Shown here: positions 31,757 to 41,625 of the stretch, in pieces
Layout: the number at the start of each line of letters is the position of its first letter
Position numbering within the stretch: position 1 is the stretch's first letter
Assembly: GCA_963785755.1 (NCBI GenBank)
Contig: CAWAXG010000042.1
Coordinates: 1-64,000, forward strand
DNA from: JACCXG01 sp963785755
Lineage (GTDB): Bacteria > Acidobacteriota > Vicinamibacteria > Vicinamibacterales > 2-12-FULL-66-21
Length of the DNA stretch: 64,000 bases
Direction: 5' to 3'
Program-made: the position numbers and the translations under genes
The notes under the pieces: generated by a model
The model's database searches: none
Told to the model about the DNA's origin: nothing
Seen by the model: only the letters and a program-made list of their open reading frames with translations

Positions 31757-32449
31757 ATGCGTCTGGCCAGAGTTTTTGCCGTGGGGATCGTTGCTGCGTT
31801 CCTGATCTATGCGTTCCCGGCCGCGCAGGGTCAGGATGCCGACAAGAAAGTCGCAGGAGGAGGCATCACCGTCAAGGGTTGGCAGGGCAAGGCCGATGCG
31901 GGGAACAGACAGAATCTGACGATCAACGATGCGAAGTTGGCTCCCGAAGGCAAAGGGTATCGCTTGACGACGGGACCCGCGGCCCTTTACTGGAATCCGG
32001 CGAACACGGGCAAGGGTGACTTCACGGTCAAGGCGACGTTCACCGAAGCGAAGCAGACCTACAATCACCCGCATCCGTTCGGCGTGTTCATCGGCGGTTC
32101 CGCTCTCGACACCGACACGCATAACGCGCTCTATTGCGCGGCGTATCGCAACGGCAACTTCATCGTTCGCGGATTCAGCGGCGGCAAGCGGTTCGACGTG
32201 GTGCCGAAGCCGACTCCGAATGCGGCGGTCAAGACGGCCGCTGGTCCGGAGGCGGAAGTCGTGCAGGAAGTCGGCTGGACCGTGAAGGGGGACAAGCTCG
32301 AGTGCGTCGTCAACGGCACGGCGGTGTGGAGCGGCACGAAGGCCGATGTGACCGGCGCCGGCAAGCTCGAGTCCACCGACGGCGTCACCGGCATCCGCGT
32401 GAGCCACAACTCCGACGCCATCGTCACCGGCTTCGCCGTCGGCAAGTAG
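31757..32449 (+). CDS. Exported beta-rich protein of unknown function
   Basis: 230 residues from the ATG at 31757, preceded by a strong AGGAGG (31745-31750, six bases away), which decides the start against a longer frame. Signal peptide (MRLARVFAVGIVAAFLIYAF, cleavage near AAQG). The mature part resembles laminarin/keto-disaccharide-hydrolase-like jelly rolls: LYWNPANTGKGDFTVKATF, HPFGVFIGGSALDTDTHNAL, GWTVKGDKLECVVNGTAVWS, VTGIRVSHNSDAIVTGFAVG. I do not recognise a catalytic site; it may bind carbohydrate. Followed by a strong hairpin element. Confidence 0.65.
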   Translation: MRLARVFAVGIVAAFLIYAFPAAQGQDADKKVAGGGITVKGWQGKADAGNRQNLTINDAKLAPEGKGYRLTTGPAALYWNPANTGKGDFTVKATFTEAKQTYNHPHPFGVFIGGSALDTDTHNALYCAAYRNGNFIVRGFSGGKRFDVVPKPTPNAAVKTAAGPEAEVVQEVGWTVKGDKLECVVNGTAVWSGTKADVTGAGKLESTDGVTGIRVSHNSDAIVTGFAVGK

Positions 32450-32983
32450 GTTCGGGGTCTGGCGGTCTGGCTCGGGGTCAGGCCGTGAATCCGTGAACGA
32501 GGACAGTTCGGGGTCGGGGTCAGGCCGTTCAGCCTGACCCCGAACGAACGAACCACGAGCGGGCCCCTTACACATGAGGTAGCCAGGGTTACCTTCTCGG
32601 GCGCACGCTGCAGGCGAGCGTGGTCGCCAGCGTCCCACCATCGCCCAGGTCGGATCTCACACCTTCCGAATCACGCCTATCCACTTCGGTAGCCGAAATC
32701 TGCCCCGCACCGAGGGCGGCAGCCCGAAGAATCGAGATCGGGTGGTCCGGTGTCGCGTAAGAAGACGGGCTGGAAGTAAGAACTACCTACTTTCACGCCA
32801 CCGAGGACTTGTCATAGGTCAAGACCGCTCGATTCAATCGAAAAATGGCTTAAATCAGCGGAGGACGAGGCAGGACCGCGAGGCTTTGTGGTGTCGAATC
32901 GGCCCAATTCCTGGCATGCGGCCTGCACTCTAGAGGGGCACCGTCTTTCAACTCAAGGAAGTTTTGCGTTCGATTGGGAGACC
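32450..32983. other. 534-base intergenic region with REP-like palindromes
   Basis: No gene seen. It contains GGGGTCAGGCCGTGAATC (from 32474), the same element found as an inverted pair at 42299-42413, and a 10-bp perfect hairpin (GGGGTCAGGC at 32516-32525, GCCTGACCCC at 32532-32541, six-base loop; 12-bp arms if the flanking TC/GA is counted). The hairpin has no T-run, so it may act as a Rho-independent-like block or be a mobile REP. The right part should hold the promoter of the Crp/Fnr gene. Confidence 0.6.
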
Positions 32984-33652
32984 ATGATCACCATGTTCCA
33001 GTCCATCAGAACCAACATCGAACGACACGTCACGTTGTCCGATGAGGAGTTCGATTTGTTCGCCGGCCTGCTCCAGCACCGGCACCTGGAAAAAAAGGCG
33101 CCGTTGCTCGTAGCCGGCGAGGTCTGCGACTTCGAGGGCTATGTGGTCAAGGGATGTCTGCGCGTCTACCACACGGACGAAAGCGGGGCGGACCACGTCC
33201 TGTATTTCGCTCCGGAGGACTGGTGGGTCGCGGACGTCGGCAGCCTCATCTCCCAGACGCCGGCGGTCCTGTCCATGGACGCTCTGGAACCGACCGAGGT
33301 GCTCCTGATCGACAGTGCCAGCAAGGAACGCCTGTACGAAGAAGTGCCCAAGTTCGAGCGGTTGTTCCGAATCATGTCCCAGCGCGCGCTCGTCGCGATG
33401 CAAGGACGAGTGATGGGGATGATGCGCGAGACGGCGGACGTTCGCTACAACGACTTCAAACGGCGATACCCGAACCTCGAGCACAGAGTGCCGCAGCATC
33501 AGATTGCGGCGTATCTCGGGATTTCACCGGAATTTCTCAGCCGAATCCGCCATCGGCACGTGATCCGTACCCCGGATCAGCTCGTCGACTGCGTCGTCCA
33601 GCCCTCGAAGCTGGAAGCGACGCTGGCGCGTTCCCGGCCCCGAGCAAGCTAG
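32984..33652 (+). CDS. Crp/Fnr-family transcriptional regulator
   Basis: 222 residues from the ATG at 32984 (GGGAG at 32976-32980); an in-frame upstream GTG would add an atypical extension. An N-terminal cyclic-nucleotide-binding-type beta-barrel (EKKAPLLVAGEVCDFEGYVV, HVLYFAPEDWWVADVGSLIS) and dimer helix are followed by a helix-turn-helix (RYPNLEHRVPQHQIAAYLGI, SPEFLSRIR) of the type common in Bacteroidota Crp-like regulators. No cysteine cluster, so it is not an oxygen-sensing FNR. The ligand and targets are unknown; there is no obvious operon partner. Confidence 0.85.
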   Translation: MITMFQSIRTNIERHVTLSDEEFDLFAGLLQHRHLEKKAPLLVAGEVCDFEGYVVKGCLRVYHTDESGADHVLYFAPEDWWVADVGSLISQTPAVLSMDALEPTEVLLIDSASKERLYEEVPKFERLFRIMSQRALVAMQGRVMGMMRETADVRYNDFKRRYPNLEHRVPQHQIAAYLGISPEFLSRIRHRHVIRTPDQLVDCVVQPSKLEATLARSRPRAS

Positions 33653-33853
33653 GACTCCAGCCAGCTCCCCCCGCAGATTTCGTTCAAGCCACGCCGCCCG
33701 TGCTCCCCGTGGGCCCTCCCCCCGTCAGGCCGCCCATTGTTGCGAGGCTGCGCCAGACCGTCGAGGGCTCCGCCTCGCTAGGTCCCATTGTTTGACAACG
33801 CCGCGCTGGCGCGCGGACCTGACCCTGACTCCAAACTAGATGACGTCAGGCCT

Positions 33854-35539
33854 CTAGCGGCGAGAAAAGACACTGACGGCGAGGCCGATAATGACGACGG
33901 CGGCGGCGCCGACGACGTTGTGCCAGAGGAAGGCGATATTCGTGAACGACGCGACCCAGGCGACGGAGCTCATGCCGGCGATCAGGCCCAGGAACGCGCC
34001 GTTGCCCGTCGCTCGCGGGAATCCCACCGCCAGGATGAAGACTCCCAGAATCGATCCGTAGAAGAACGACCCGAACCGGTTGACGACCTCGATCAGCGAC
34101 CCGAGCTCAGCTGCCCAGACCGCGACGCCGCAGGCGAACAGGCCCCAGAGCCCGGTCGTCACTCTCGAGACCGACAGATACGTCGAGTCCGGCGCGCTCG
34201 GACGAATCCATCGCTTGTAGAAATCCATGACCGTCGCCGTGGACAGCGAGTTCAGCTCGCCGGCGATCGTGTCGGTCGCGGCCATGATGATCGCGACGAT
34301 GAGCACGCCGATCAGGCCGATCGGCAGGTGGGTGAGGATGAAGGTTGGAATGATGTAGTTGACGTCGGTGAACGAGCGGTCGCGATCGTCGCTGCTGCGC
34401 ACGAGCTGCGCGGCTTTCGTCCGCACCGATCGAACGGCCGCCTCGCTGTTGCGGAAGGTGGTCGCTGCCTGCTCGAGCACTGCCTCGTCTCCGGTACCGC
34501 GTGCGCTCGCCAGACTTGCGGCCGCGGTGCGGCGCGTTTCAAACGCGGCGTCGAATTCCGCCTGCAGCGCTGCGTACGCCGGGGCCGCGGCACCCTGCTG
34601 CAGACGCTCGGCGTGAACCTTGCTGAAGAGCAGCGGCGGCGTGTTGAAGACGTAGAACACGTAGACGAGGATGCCGAGCACGAGGACGAGGACCTGGAGC
34701 GGAATCTTCCAGTACGCGCTCATCAGCAGCGAATGCCGCGCCTCGTTGACCGACCGCGCGGTCAGGTAGCGCTGGACCTGACTCTGATCGGTGCCGAAGT
34801 ACGAGCAGAACAGAAACAGGGCGGCGATGGTGCCGGACCAGAACGTGTACTGATTCGTCAGATCGAACGAGAAGTCGAACGCCCGCAGCCGTCCCGTTGT
34901 CGCGGCGATGCTCAAGCCGTCGGCGAGTCCGACGCCGGCTGGAAACCCCATCACCGCCGCGACGATCACCGCGAAGAGTCCCAGCACAATCAACACCATG
35001 ATTTTGACGTCGGTCCAGGTCACCGCCTGAACGCCGCCGAACATCGTGTAGACGACCGCCGGCAGCGTGATGACCAGCGTCGTGATCGTGAGATCCCACC
35101 CGAGCACGAGCGACAGGACGACTGCCGGCGCGGAGACGACCGCGCCGCAGGACATGCCACGCGAGATGAGGAACAGCAGGCTGGTGAGGCTTCGCGTCTT
35201 CGCATCGAACCGGCGCTCGAGGTACTCGTACGCCGTATACACGCCGGAGTTGTAAAAGAACGGCACCAGCGTGACCGACAGGATGATCATCGCCAGCGGC
35301 AGGGCGTAGTAGAACTGAATGAACCGCAGGCCGTCGTTGTAGCCTTGGCCGGTGGTGCCGATCATGGTGATCGCGCTCAGCTGCGTCGCCATCACCGAAA
35401 TGCCGGCCGCCCACCAGGGAATCGACCGGTTGGCCAGGAAATACCCCTCGATCCGGTCGCTGTCGCGCGTCCGCTTCAGTCCGTCATAGACAATCCATGT
35501 GACGAAGGCGACGAGGAGCGTCCAGTCGACGGCGTGCAT
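33854..35539 (-). CDS. Sodium/solute symporter (SSS family)
   Basis: 561 residues, intact, about 13 hydrophobic segments. Family features: DYGLKR-like start (VDWTLLVAFVTWIVYDGLKR), WWAAGISVMATQLSAITMIG, GYNDGLRFIQFYYALPLAMI, VYTAYEYLERRFDAKTRSLT and DQSQVQRYLTARSVNEARHS. A charged helical insertion of about 85 residues (AAFETRRTAAASLASARGTG, DDRDRSFTDVN) sits between two membrane segments, as in several acidobacterial and Bacteroidota SSS proteins. It imports a solute with sodium; substrate unknown. A 42-residue membrane protein precedes it in the same operon. Confidence 0.9.
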   Translation of the reverse strand: MHAVDWTLLVAFVTWIVYDGLKRTRDSDRIEGYFLANRSIPWWAAGISVMATQLSAITMIGTTGQGYNDGLRFIQFYYALPLAMIILSVTLVPFFYNSGVYTAYEYLERRFDAKTRSLTSLLFLISRGMSCGAVVSAPAVVLSLVLGWDLTITTLVITLPAVVYTMFGGVQAVTWTDVKIMVLIVLGLFAVIVAAVMGFPAGVGLADGLSIAATTGRLRAFDFSFDLTNQYTFWSGTIAALFLFCSYFGTDQSQVQRYLTARSVNEARHSLLMSAYWKIPLQVLVLVLGILVYVFYVFNTPPLLFSKVHAERLQQGAAAPAYAALQAEFDAAFETRRTAAASLASARGTGDEAVLEQAATTFRNSEAAVRSVRTKAAQLVRSSDDRDRSFTDVNYIIPTFILTHLPIGLIGVLIVAIIMAATDTIAGELNSLSTATVMDFYKRWIRPSAPDSTYLSVSRVTTGLWGLFACGVAVWAAELGSLIEVVNRFGSFFYGSILGVFILAVGFPRATGNGAFLGLIAGMSSVAWVASFTNIAFLWHNVVGAAAVVIIGLAVSVFSRR

Positions 35540-35589
35540 TCACCGGGCCCGAACGATGGACGCTGGCAGCGAGACGACCGGCCGGCCGA

Positions 35590-35718
35590 TCACGAGAAAT
35601 ATTCCTGCAAGGCAAAGAGGGCGGCGAGGACGGCGAGCCACGAAACGATCACTCTGACATAGCTGCGCCGCATGTCCTCGGCGTCCGGCGCGTCTGGCGC
35701 AGGCGGCGTGGGGGCCAT
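35590..35718 (-). CDS. 42-residue single-pass membrane protein upstream of the symporter
   Basis: Starts ATG 35718 (MAPTPPAPDAPDAEDMRRSY) and continues with one hydrophobic helix (VRVIVSWLAVLAALFALQEY) ending FS and TGA, 50 bases before the symporter start. The Pro/Ala-rich acidic N-terminus, an Arg-Arg pair before the helix and the position fit a small accessory subunit like those next to other SSS transporters. Not recognised as a named family. Confidence 0.6.
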   Translation of the reverse strand: MAPTPPAPDAPDAEDMRRSYVRVIVSWLAVLAALFALQEYFS

Positions 35719-35835
35719 GACGCATCTTAGTCCAGGGTCACGATTTTGTGACGCTGGGGACGATGATTGAGGCGGCCAGCGTGCGGCAAGCGCCGCCGCC
35801 TTCAGATGGCAGTAGACTTTCGGCGGAGGAATTCG

Positions 35836-37414
35836 ATGCTCAGCTACCAGGACGCCCTCGCACGGATGTCGCGCCGCGACCTGCTGAAGATCGCCTGGTC
35901 GATCGGGGCGTCGGCGATCGCGCAGCCGATTGTCGGTACGCGAGTGATCGCCGCCCCCACGTTCAACGCGTATCCGTTCGCGCTCGGCGTGGCGTCCGGC
36001 GATCCCCTTCCCGATGGCGTCGTGTTGTGGACGCGCCTGGCGCCCGCGCCGCTGAATGGCGGCGGCATGCCGATGACGCCGGTGGAGGTGCAGTGGGAGA
36101 TCGCCCAGGACCGCCAGTTTCGATCGATCGTGCAGAAAGGGGTGGAGGTCGCGCGGCCGGAGCTCGCGCACAGCGTGCACGTCGAAGCCAAGGGGCTGGA
36201 GCCGGGTCGTGAGTACTTCTATCGCTTCCGCGCGGGAACCGAGATCAGCCAGGTCGGGCGCACGAAGACGGCTTCGGCGGCGGGCACTGACGTCGATCAG
36301 CTGCGGTTCGGCGTCTGCGGCTGCAGTCACTATGAGACCGGCTATTTCACCGGGTACCGGCGGATCGCGGACGAGCAGTTCGATTTCGTCATCCACACCG
36401 GCGACTACATCTACGAGGGCCGGGCGGATGGCGGGCGCACCGACGGCCGCGTGCGGCAGCACAACGGCGACGAGATCTACACGCTCGTGGACTACCGCAA
36501 CCGGTATGCGCTTGTACAAGTCCGATCCCGATCTCATCGCCGCGCACCGGTCCGCGCCCTTCATCGTGAGCTTCGACGATCACGAAGTCGAGAACAACTA
36601 TGCGGGCGAAGCGGATGAAAACGGGACGCCGGCGGAGCTCTTCGTGCTGCGCCGGGCGGCCGCGTATCAGGCGTACTACGAGCACATGCCGCTGCGAATC
36701 GGTTCGATGCCGTCGGCCGGCGGCATCAAGATCTACCGGCGGCTCCAGTTCGGCTCGCTGATCGACATGAGCGTGCTCGACACGCGGCAGTGGCGATCGG
36801 ATCAGGCCTGCGGCGACGGGTTCAAGACGTGCCCGGCCGCCCTCGATCCAGGCCGCACGATCCTCGGCGCGGCGCAGGAGAAGTGGCTGTTCGACAATCT
36901 CGCGACCGCGAAGGCTCGCTGGACCGTGCTCAGTCAGCAGGTCTATTCGTTCGCGCGCGACAACCAGAAGGTCGATCCCAAGGCGCGGTTCAACATGGAC
37001 ACGTGGGACGGCTACTTCGCGGCGCGCGGCCGGCTCTACAACCGCCTCAAGGAAACGCGCGCGTCGAATCCGATCGTCATTTCCGGAGACGTGCACGCCC
37101 ACTACGGCGCCGACCTCAAGCTCGACTTCGCCGATCCGCGCTCCGAGACGGTTGGCGTCGAGTTCACGAACACCTCGATTTCAGCGAGCGGTGACGGCGC
37201 CGACGTCTCAGCGACGTGGGACCTGACGAAACCCGACAACCCGCACATCAAGTATCACAGCGCGCGCCGTGGCTACATTGCGTGCACCGCCACGCCCGCC
37301 TCGATGCGCGCCGATTTCAAGATTCTCGACAGGGTCACCGTCGCCGGCGCGGCGGCCCGGATCGGCGGATCGCTGGTCGTCGAGGCGGGACGGCCGGGCG
37401 GGCAGACTGACTGA
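35836..37414 (+). CDS. PhoD-like alkaline phosphatase with Tat signal, frameshifted near 36.5 kb
   Basis: About 525 residues. The ATG at 35836 is chosen because GGAGG (35825-35829) precedes it and it begins a Tat signal (RMSRRDLLKIAWSIGASAIA). The PhoD N-domain (FALGVASGDPLPDGVVLWTR) and phosphatase domain follow: RFGVCGCSHYETGYFTGYRR, DFVIHTGDYIYEG, then past one slip at about 36505 VSFDDHEVENNY, DTRQWRSDQACGD, GAAQEKWLFDNLATAKARWT and VISGDVHAHYGA. Metal-site motifs GDY, DDHE and GDVHAH are all present. Exported phosphodiesterase/phosphomonoesterase; it could supply phosphate from organic phosphoesters. The single slip looks like an indel. Confidence 0.88.
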
Positions 37415-37548
37415 TTAACTCCCAACTCCAACTTCCAACTCCCAAGAGGCTCGTTCGAAGGACGGGGTCGAATCGGCACGAAGTTCGCGATTTTCGCCCC
37501 TCGTTCGGCCCACTCGCCTTGGAAGTTGAGTTGGGAGTTGGGAGTTAA
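37415..37548. repeat. Long imperfect inverted repeat of AACTCCCAACTCC type
   Basis: TTAACTCCCAACTCCAACTT... at 37415-37445 directly after the phosphatase stop, and its near-complement (TTGGAAGTTGAGTTGGGAGT...) at 37519-37548 just before the next gene. The same word (GTTGGGAGTTGATG) marks the break point of an ADOP relic near 60.07 kb, so it appears dispersed. May act as a terminator or repetitive element. Confidence 0.75.
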
Positions 37549-37556
37549 GATTCTGA

Positions 37557-38620
37557 ATGCCCTTGCAAGCTCTCAGATGTCTATGCCGCCCGCCGCGTTG
37601 TCTATCGCACGCTGCGGCCCACGCCCCTGCTCGAGCATCCGCTGCTTCAGGCGGAGACCGGTCTCCGTCTGTTCGTCAAGCACGAGAACCACAACCCGAC
37701 AACCGCGTTCAAGGTTCGTGGCGGTCTCAATCTCGTCGGGAACCTCAGCGCCGACGAACGGCGCGGCGTGATCACCGCCAGCACGGGCAACCATGGTCAG
37801 TCGATTGCCATGGCCTGTCAGCGCGAGCAGGTCCCGTGCACGATCGTCGTGCCAGAAGGCAACAACCCGGACAAGACCGCGGCGATGCGGGCGTTCGGCG
37901 CCACCGTGCTCGAGATCGGCCGCGACTTCGACATGGCGCGCGAATACGTCGAGAGCGTGCACCGCGAGCGCGGGCTGCGCTACGTGCACTCCGCCAACGA
38001 ACCGTTGCTGATCGCAGGCGTGGCCACGTATGCGCTCGAGATCTTCGAGGAGCTCCCCGACGCCGACGTGATCCTGGTGCCGATTGGCGGCGGCAGCGGC
38101 GCATGCGGATGCTCGCTCGTCCGTTCCTGGATCGGCAGCCGCGCTCGCGTGATCGGAGTGCAGGCGGCGGCCGCGGATGCCTTCGCGCGGTCGTGGCGGA
38201 GTGGCACGCGGGTCGTCCACGAAAAGGCTGGGACGTTCGCGGAAGGCGTGGCCACGCGCGTCACGTTCGATCTTCACCTTCGGCATCCTCGCCGAGCACC
38301 TCGACGACGTCATCACACTGACCGAGGAAGAGCTCGAGGAAGGTGTCCGTCTCGCGCTCCGCGGGACGCACAATCTGGCTGAAGGGGCGGGAGCGGCGGC
38401 ACTGGCCGCCGCGGTCAAACTGAAGGATTCACTCGGGGGAAAGAAGGTCGTCGCTGTGATGAGCGGCGGGAATATCGATCACCGGACGCTCGCCCGGATC
38501 ATCGGTGTTCGGGATTCGAGGTCGGAGGCCGGACGGCCGGAAACGGAATTGAATGAACAAGTGCGCCACGACGCGGGAGCCCGCGTCGCGGCGCAAACAG
38601 GATCAATCCAGAATCGTTAG
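37557..38620 (+). CDS. PLP-dependent threonine/serine dehydratase-like enzyme, frameshifted
   Basis: Fold-type II PLP enzyme that deaminates threonine or serine. Motifs: YRTLRPTPLLEHPLLQAETG, HENHNPTTAFKVRGGLNLVG (PLP lysine in AFKVRGG), ITASTGNHGQSIAMACQREQ, VPEGNNPDKTAAMRAFGATV, the glycine-rich phosphate loop VPIGGGSGACGCS, and near the end VVAVMSGGNIDHRTLARII. The ATG at 37557 is the best start but needs one base removed (or two added) before 37582; a second slip is near 38275. No ACT domain is visible, so a catabolic-type enzyme of about 330 residues is likely. The tail beyond ARIIG (about 35 residues) is unusual and overlaps by two to four bases the convergent protease gene. Confidence 0.82.
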
Positions 38621-40102
38621 CCGCGTTCGACGGTCAGGTAGGACGTCGTCTCGCCGCGATGAACCAGAAGCAGCGCAGGCCGGTTGCCGTCTTTCAACGC
38701 CGATCGCAGCGCGTCGACGGACGCCACCGGCTTGCCGATCGACTTCCACAATCACGTCGCCTGCCCGCAGGCCGGCATCAGCGGCGCGCCCGGATGACTG
38801 CACGTTGGTGACCACGACGCCGCCCGTCGCGGAGACGCCGAGCTCTCTCGCGCGCTCGCGGGTCAGCGGTTCCACGTTCAGCCCGAATCCGCTGGGATCC
38901 GCGGCGCCCTCTCCGCGCGAGCGTTCGGCAGAGGCACTCTGCCGTTCGCCGAGGGTCACGGTCACCGTCTGCTCCTTGCCGTTCCGGAGGAGCGTCAGCT
39001 TCACGCCGCTGCCCGGCAGCTGCTGCGCCACCTCGTTCTTCAGCTCGTTGCCGTCCCGGATCGCTTCGCCATTGACGGCGGTGATCACGTCGCCGCGGCG
39101 CACGCCCGCTTTTTCGGCGGCGCTGCCCGCATTGACGGCGTTCACGAGCGCCCCACGGACCTGCTCGAGTCCGAGGCTGCGCGCGATGTCGGAGGTCACC
39201 GGCTGGATGGTCACACCCAGCAGGCCTCGCCGGACCTCGCCCGTGTCGATCAGCTGCTGCATGACGTTCTTCGCCATGTTGGCCGGGATGGCGAAGCCGA
39301 TCCCGATGTTGCCGCCGGAAGGCGTCAGGATCTGTGAGTTGATCCCGATCAGCTCACCACGCGTGCTGACGAGCGCTCCACCGGAGTTGCCCTGATTGAT
39401 TGGCGCATCCGTCTGGATGAAGTCCTCGAAGCTCTCGCCGCCGGTGGTTGCCCGCCCTTTCGCGCTGACGATGCCCATCGTGACCGTCTGGCCGACGCCG
39501 AGCGGATTGCCAACCGCGAGCACGACGTCGCCGACGCGGACCGCATCCGAGTCGCCGAGCGCCAGCGTCTGGAACGTGGCGCCCTCAATCTTGATCACAG
39601 CGAGATCGGTCGGCTCGTCCGTGCCGACCACCTTGGCCTTGAAGCTGCGCCCGTCGGTCAGTTCGACGTTGACCTGATCGGCGCCATCGACCACGTGATT
39701 GTTCGTCAGGATGTAGCCGTCGGGCCTGACGATGACGCCCGATCCCAGACCGCCCTGCCGGCGCTCCGGCCGCTGTCCAGGTGCGCCCCGCTGCCCGAAT
39801 CCGAACTGCTCGAAGAACTCGCGCAGACGCGGATCGTCCGGCAGCTCCTGGCCGACGTTCTTGATCCGGCGATCGGATCTGATCGTGACGACCGTTGGCG
39901 CGATTTGCTCGACGACGCCGGCGTAGGTCGCGCCCGGCGTCCCTGGCGCCGCCGCGACGGCCGCAGGTGTTGCCGCCGCTGACGGCGCGGGAGATGCCGC
40001 GGACGTCATTCCGACCTCGGATGCGGTCCATCCGATGAGGGAGCCCGTCAGGAGCAGCGCCGCTGCGGCGACCTTGGTCTTGTGTTGAAGGACTGAAAGC
40101 AT
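38617..40102 (-). CDS. htrA: HtrA/Do-family periplasmic serine protease, C-terminal frameshift
   Basis: About 494 residues from ATG 40102 (GGAG eight bases upstream); a longer in-frame start at 40177 lacks support. Signal-anchor (KVAAAALLLTGSLIGWTAS), then trypsin-like domain with His136 (ILTNNHVVDG), Asp166 (TDLAVIKI), Ser240 (QGNSGGALV). Two PDZ domains follow (GLLGVTIQPVTSDIARSLGL; FGLNVEPLTRERARELGVSA). One slip near 38740: past it the frame gives VASVDALRSALKDGNRPALL and LVHRGETTSYLTVERG, the normal second-PDZ end, with TAA at 38617-38619. Degrades or chaperones misfolded envelope proteins. The response regulator and kinase genes upstream suggest envelope-stress control, as for the MprAB-PepD arrangement; inference. 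Confidence 0.92.
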
Positions 40103-40209
40103 GATGCGTATCTCCGTACTCAAGTTGTTTCTAATCGAAGATACGAAGTCCGGATTGCCCGAACATGGCAGGTGCATTACATCGGTGAAAGGTTGGCTTC
40201 GCCCCGGTC

Positions 40210-41625
40210 TTATGGCCGGGCTGTTGCCTCCTCAACTGGCAGATGCAGGTCGAAACGGGAGCCTGCGCCCGGGATGGACTGGACCGCGACTCGTCCGCCA
40301 TGGGCTTCGACGATGGCCTTGACCAGGCTGAGCCCGAGGCCAAGCCCGCGAGTCGATCGGCTCTTGTCCCCCCGATAGAGCCGGTCGAAAATGTGCGGCA
40401 GCTCATCGGCAGGAATGCCGATTCCCGAATCCGTCATCGTCAGCACAGCCTCCGATCCCTGACGGCCGGCAGCGATTTCAACGCGCCCGCCGCGCGGCGT
40501 GTATTTCAGCGCGTTGTCGAGCAGGTTCGCGAGCACCTGCCGCATCCGGTTCCGATCGACGGCCGCCGTGAGATCGTCACTGGTGCGCGCGTCGATGCGG
40601 ACGCCGCGCTCTTCGGCGAGATCCTCGTACAGATCGATCGTCTGGCGGATCAGATCGGTCAGGTTCGTCGGCTCGCGGCGGAGCGCCATGGTCCCGGTCT
40701 CCGCCTCCGAGATGTCCATCAGCGTGCTCAGCATGGCGACGACGCGATCCGATTCCTCGAGCACGTCGGCCAGCGCATCGCGCATCACGTTCGGATCGTT
40801 CGAGGCGAGCGCGGTCTCCGCGATGCCGCGCACCCTGGTCAGGGGCGTCCGCAGGTCGTGCGCCACATTGTCGAGCGCGCCGCGCATTCCGGCCAGAACG
40901 GCGTCGATGCGTTCGAGCATCGCATTGACCAGATTGCTGAGCTCGCCGAGCGCGTCCGCGGTTTCGACAGCGGGCACCCTGGCATCGGTTCGTCCCGTTC
41001 GCAGGATCGAGCGGACCGTATCGGCCAGGGTGCGAACGGGCTGAAGCGCAGATGAGGTGAGGACCGCGCCGCCGGCCAGGCCAATCAAGAGGATCGAGAC
41101 GACGTTGATCAGGAGGACCCGCCGGAAGCGCTCGAGCAGCTGCGAGCGGCGCTCGGTGCTCATCCCGACCTGGAACAGCGTGCCGTCGCGAAACCGCACG
41201 GACAGGACTTCGAGAACATCGCCGGTTTCACTCGTGCGGAGCATGCTCCAGGTCTGTTCGTCATCCAGAGAGGGCGGCTGGAGCCGGGACAGATCGAAAT
41301 GCCGCCATCCTTCGGGCCGGCTCAGGAAGGTGACGTCCTGACGTGCGCCGATGGTACGGACGAGCAGGGGGCCGGGGGCAGCGGAGTCCTGGGTGCGGCG
41401 GATCTCGTCGGCGAGCGCGTTGACGCCGCCGGTCGTGTAGGCCGTCGCGTATCGCACCAGCGCGGTGCGGATCTGTTCGCGATCGTACTGGCGGAGCGAG
41501 GCGCCGACGAGGACGTAGGTCAGGGCCGTCAGCGCGAGCGAGCTCGCGAGGAAGACCACCGCGTACCAAAGCGCGAGACGGAAGCCGAGCGTATGGCGCA
41601 GCCGTTCACGCCACTTTGAGAACAT
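40210..41625 (-). CDS. Sensor histidine kinase (HAMP, HisKA, HATPase)
   Basis: 471 residues, intact. Two membrane segments (about 16-42 and 170-192) flank a periplasmic sensor domain of about 125 residues with no recognised ligand fold. HAMP (RTLADTVRSILRTGRTDARV), HisKA with His256 (DNVAHDLRTPLTRVRGIAET), and HATPase boxes NLLDNALKYTPRGGRVEIAA, DSGIGI and GLGLGLSLVKAIVEAHGG are complete. Overlaps the response regulator gene by 20 bases, so a cotranslated pair. The HtrA gene follows 107 bases downstream; probable envelope-stress sensor. Confidence 0.92.
   Translation of the reverse strand: MFSKWRERLRHTLGFRLALWYAVVFLASSLALTALTYVLVGASLRQYDREQIRTALVRYATAYTTGGVNALADEIRRTQDSAAPGPLLVRTIGARQDVTFLSRPEGWRHFDLSRLQPPSLDDEQTWSMLRTSETGDVLEVLSVRFRDGTLFQVGMSTERRSQLLERFRRVLLINVVSILLIGLAGGAVLTSSALQPVRTLADTVRSILRTGRTDARVPAVETADALGELSNLVNAMLERIDAVLAGMRGALDNVAHDLRTPLTRVRGIAETALASNDPNVMRDALADVLEESDRVVAMLSTLMDISEAETGTMALRREPTNLTDLIRQTIDLYEDLAEERGVRIDARTSDDLTAAVDRNRMRQVLANLLDNALKYTPRGGRVEIAAGRQGSEAVLTMTDSGIGIPADELPHIFDRLYRGDKSRSTRGLGLGLSLVKAIVEAHGGRVAVQSIPGAGSRFDLHLPVEEATARP

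Noticed and set aside
33788..35662. 624-codon plus-strand open frame over the symporter
   Set aside because: Arg/Asp/His-rich shadow of a high-GC gene; the minus strand shows a complete SSS transporter.
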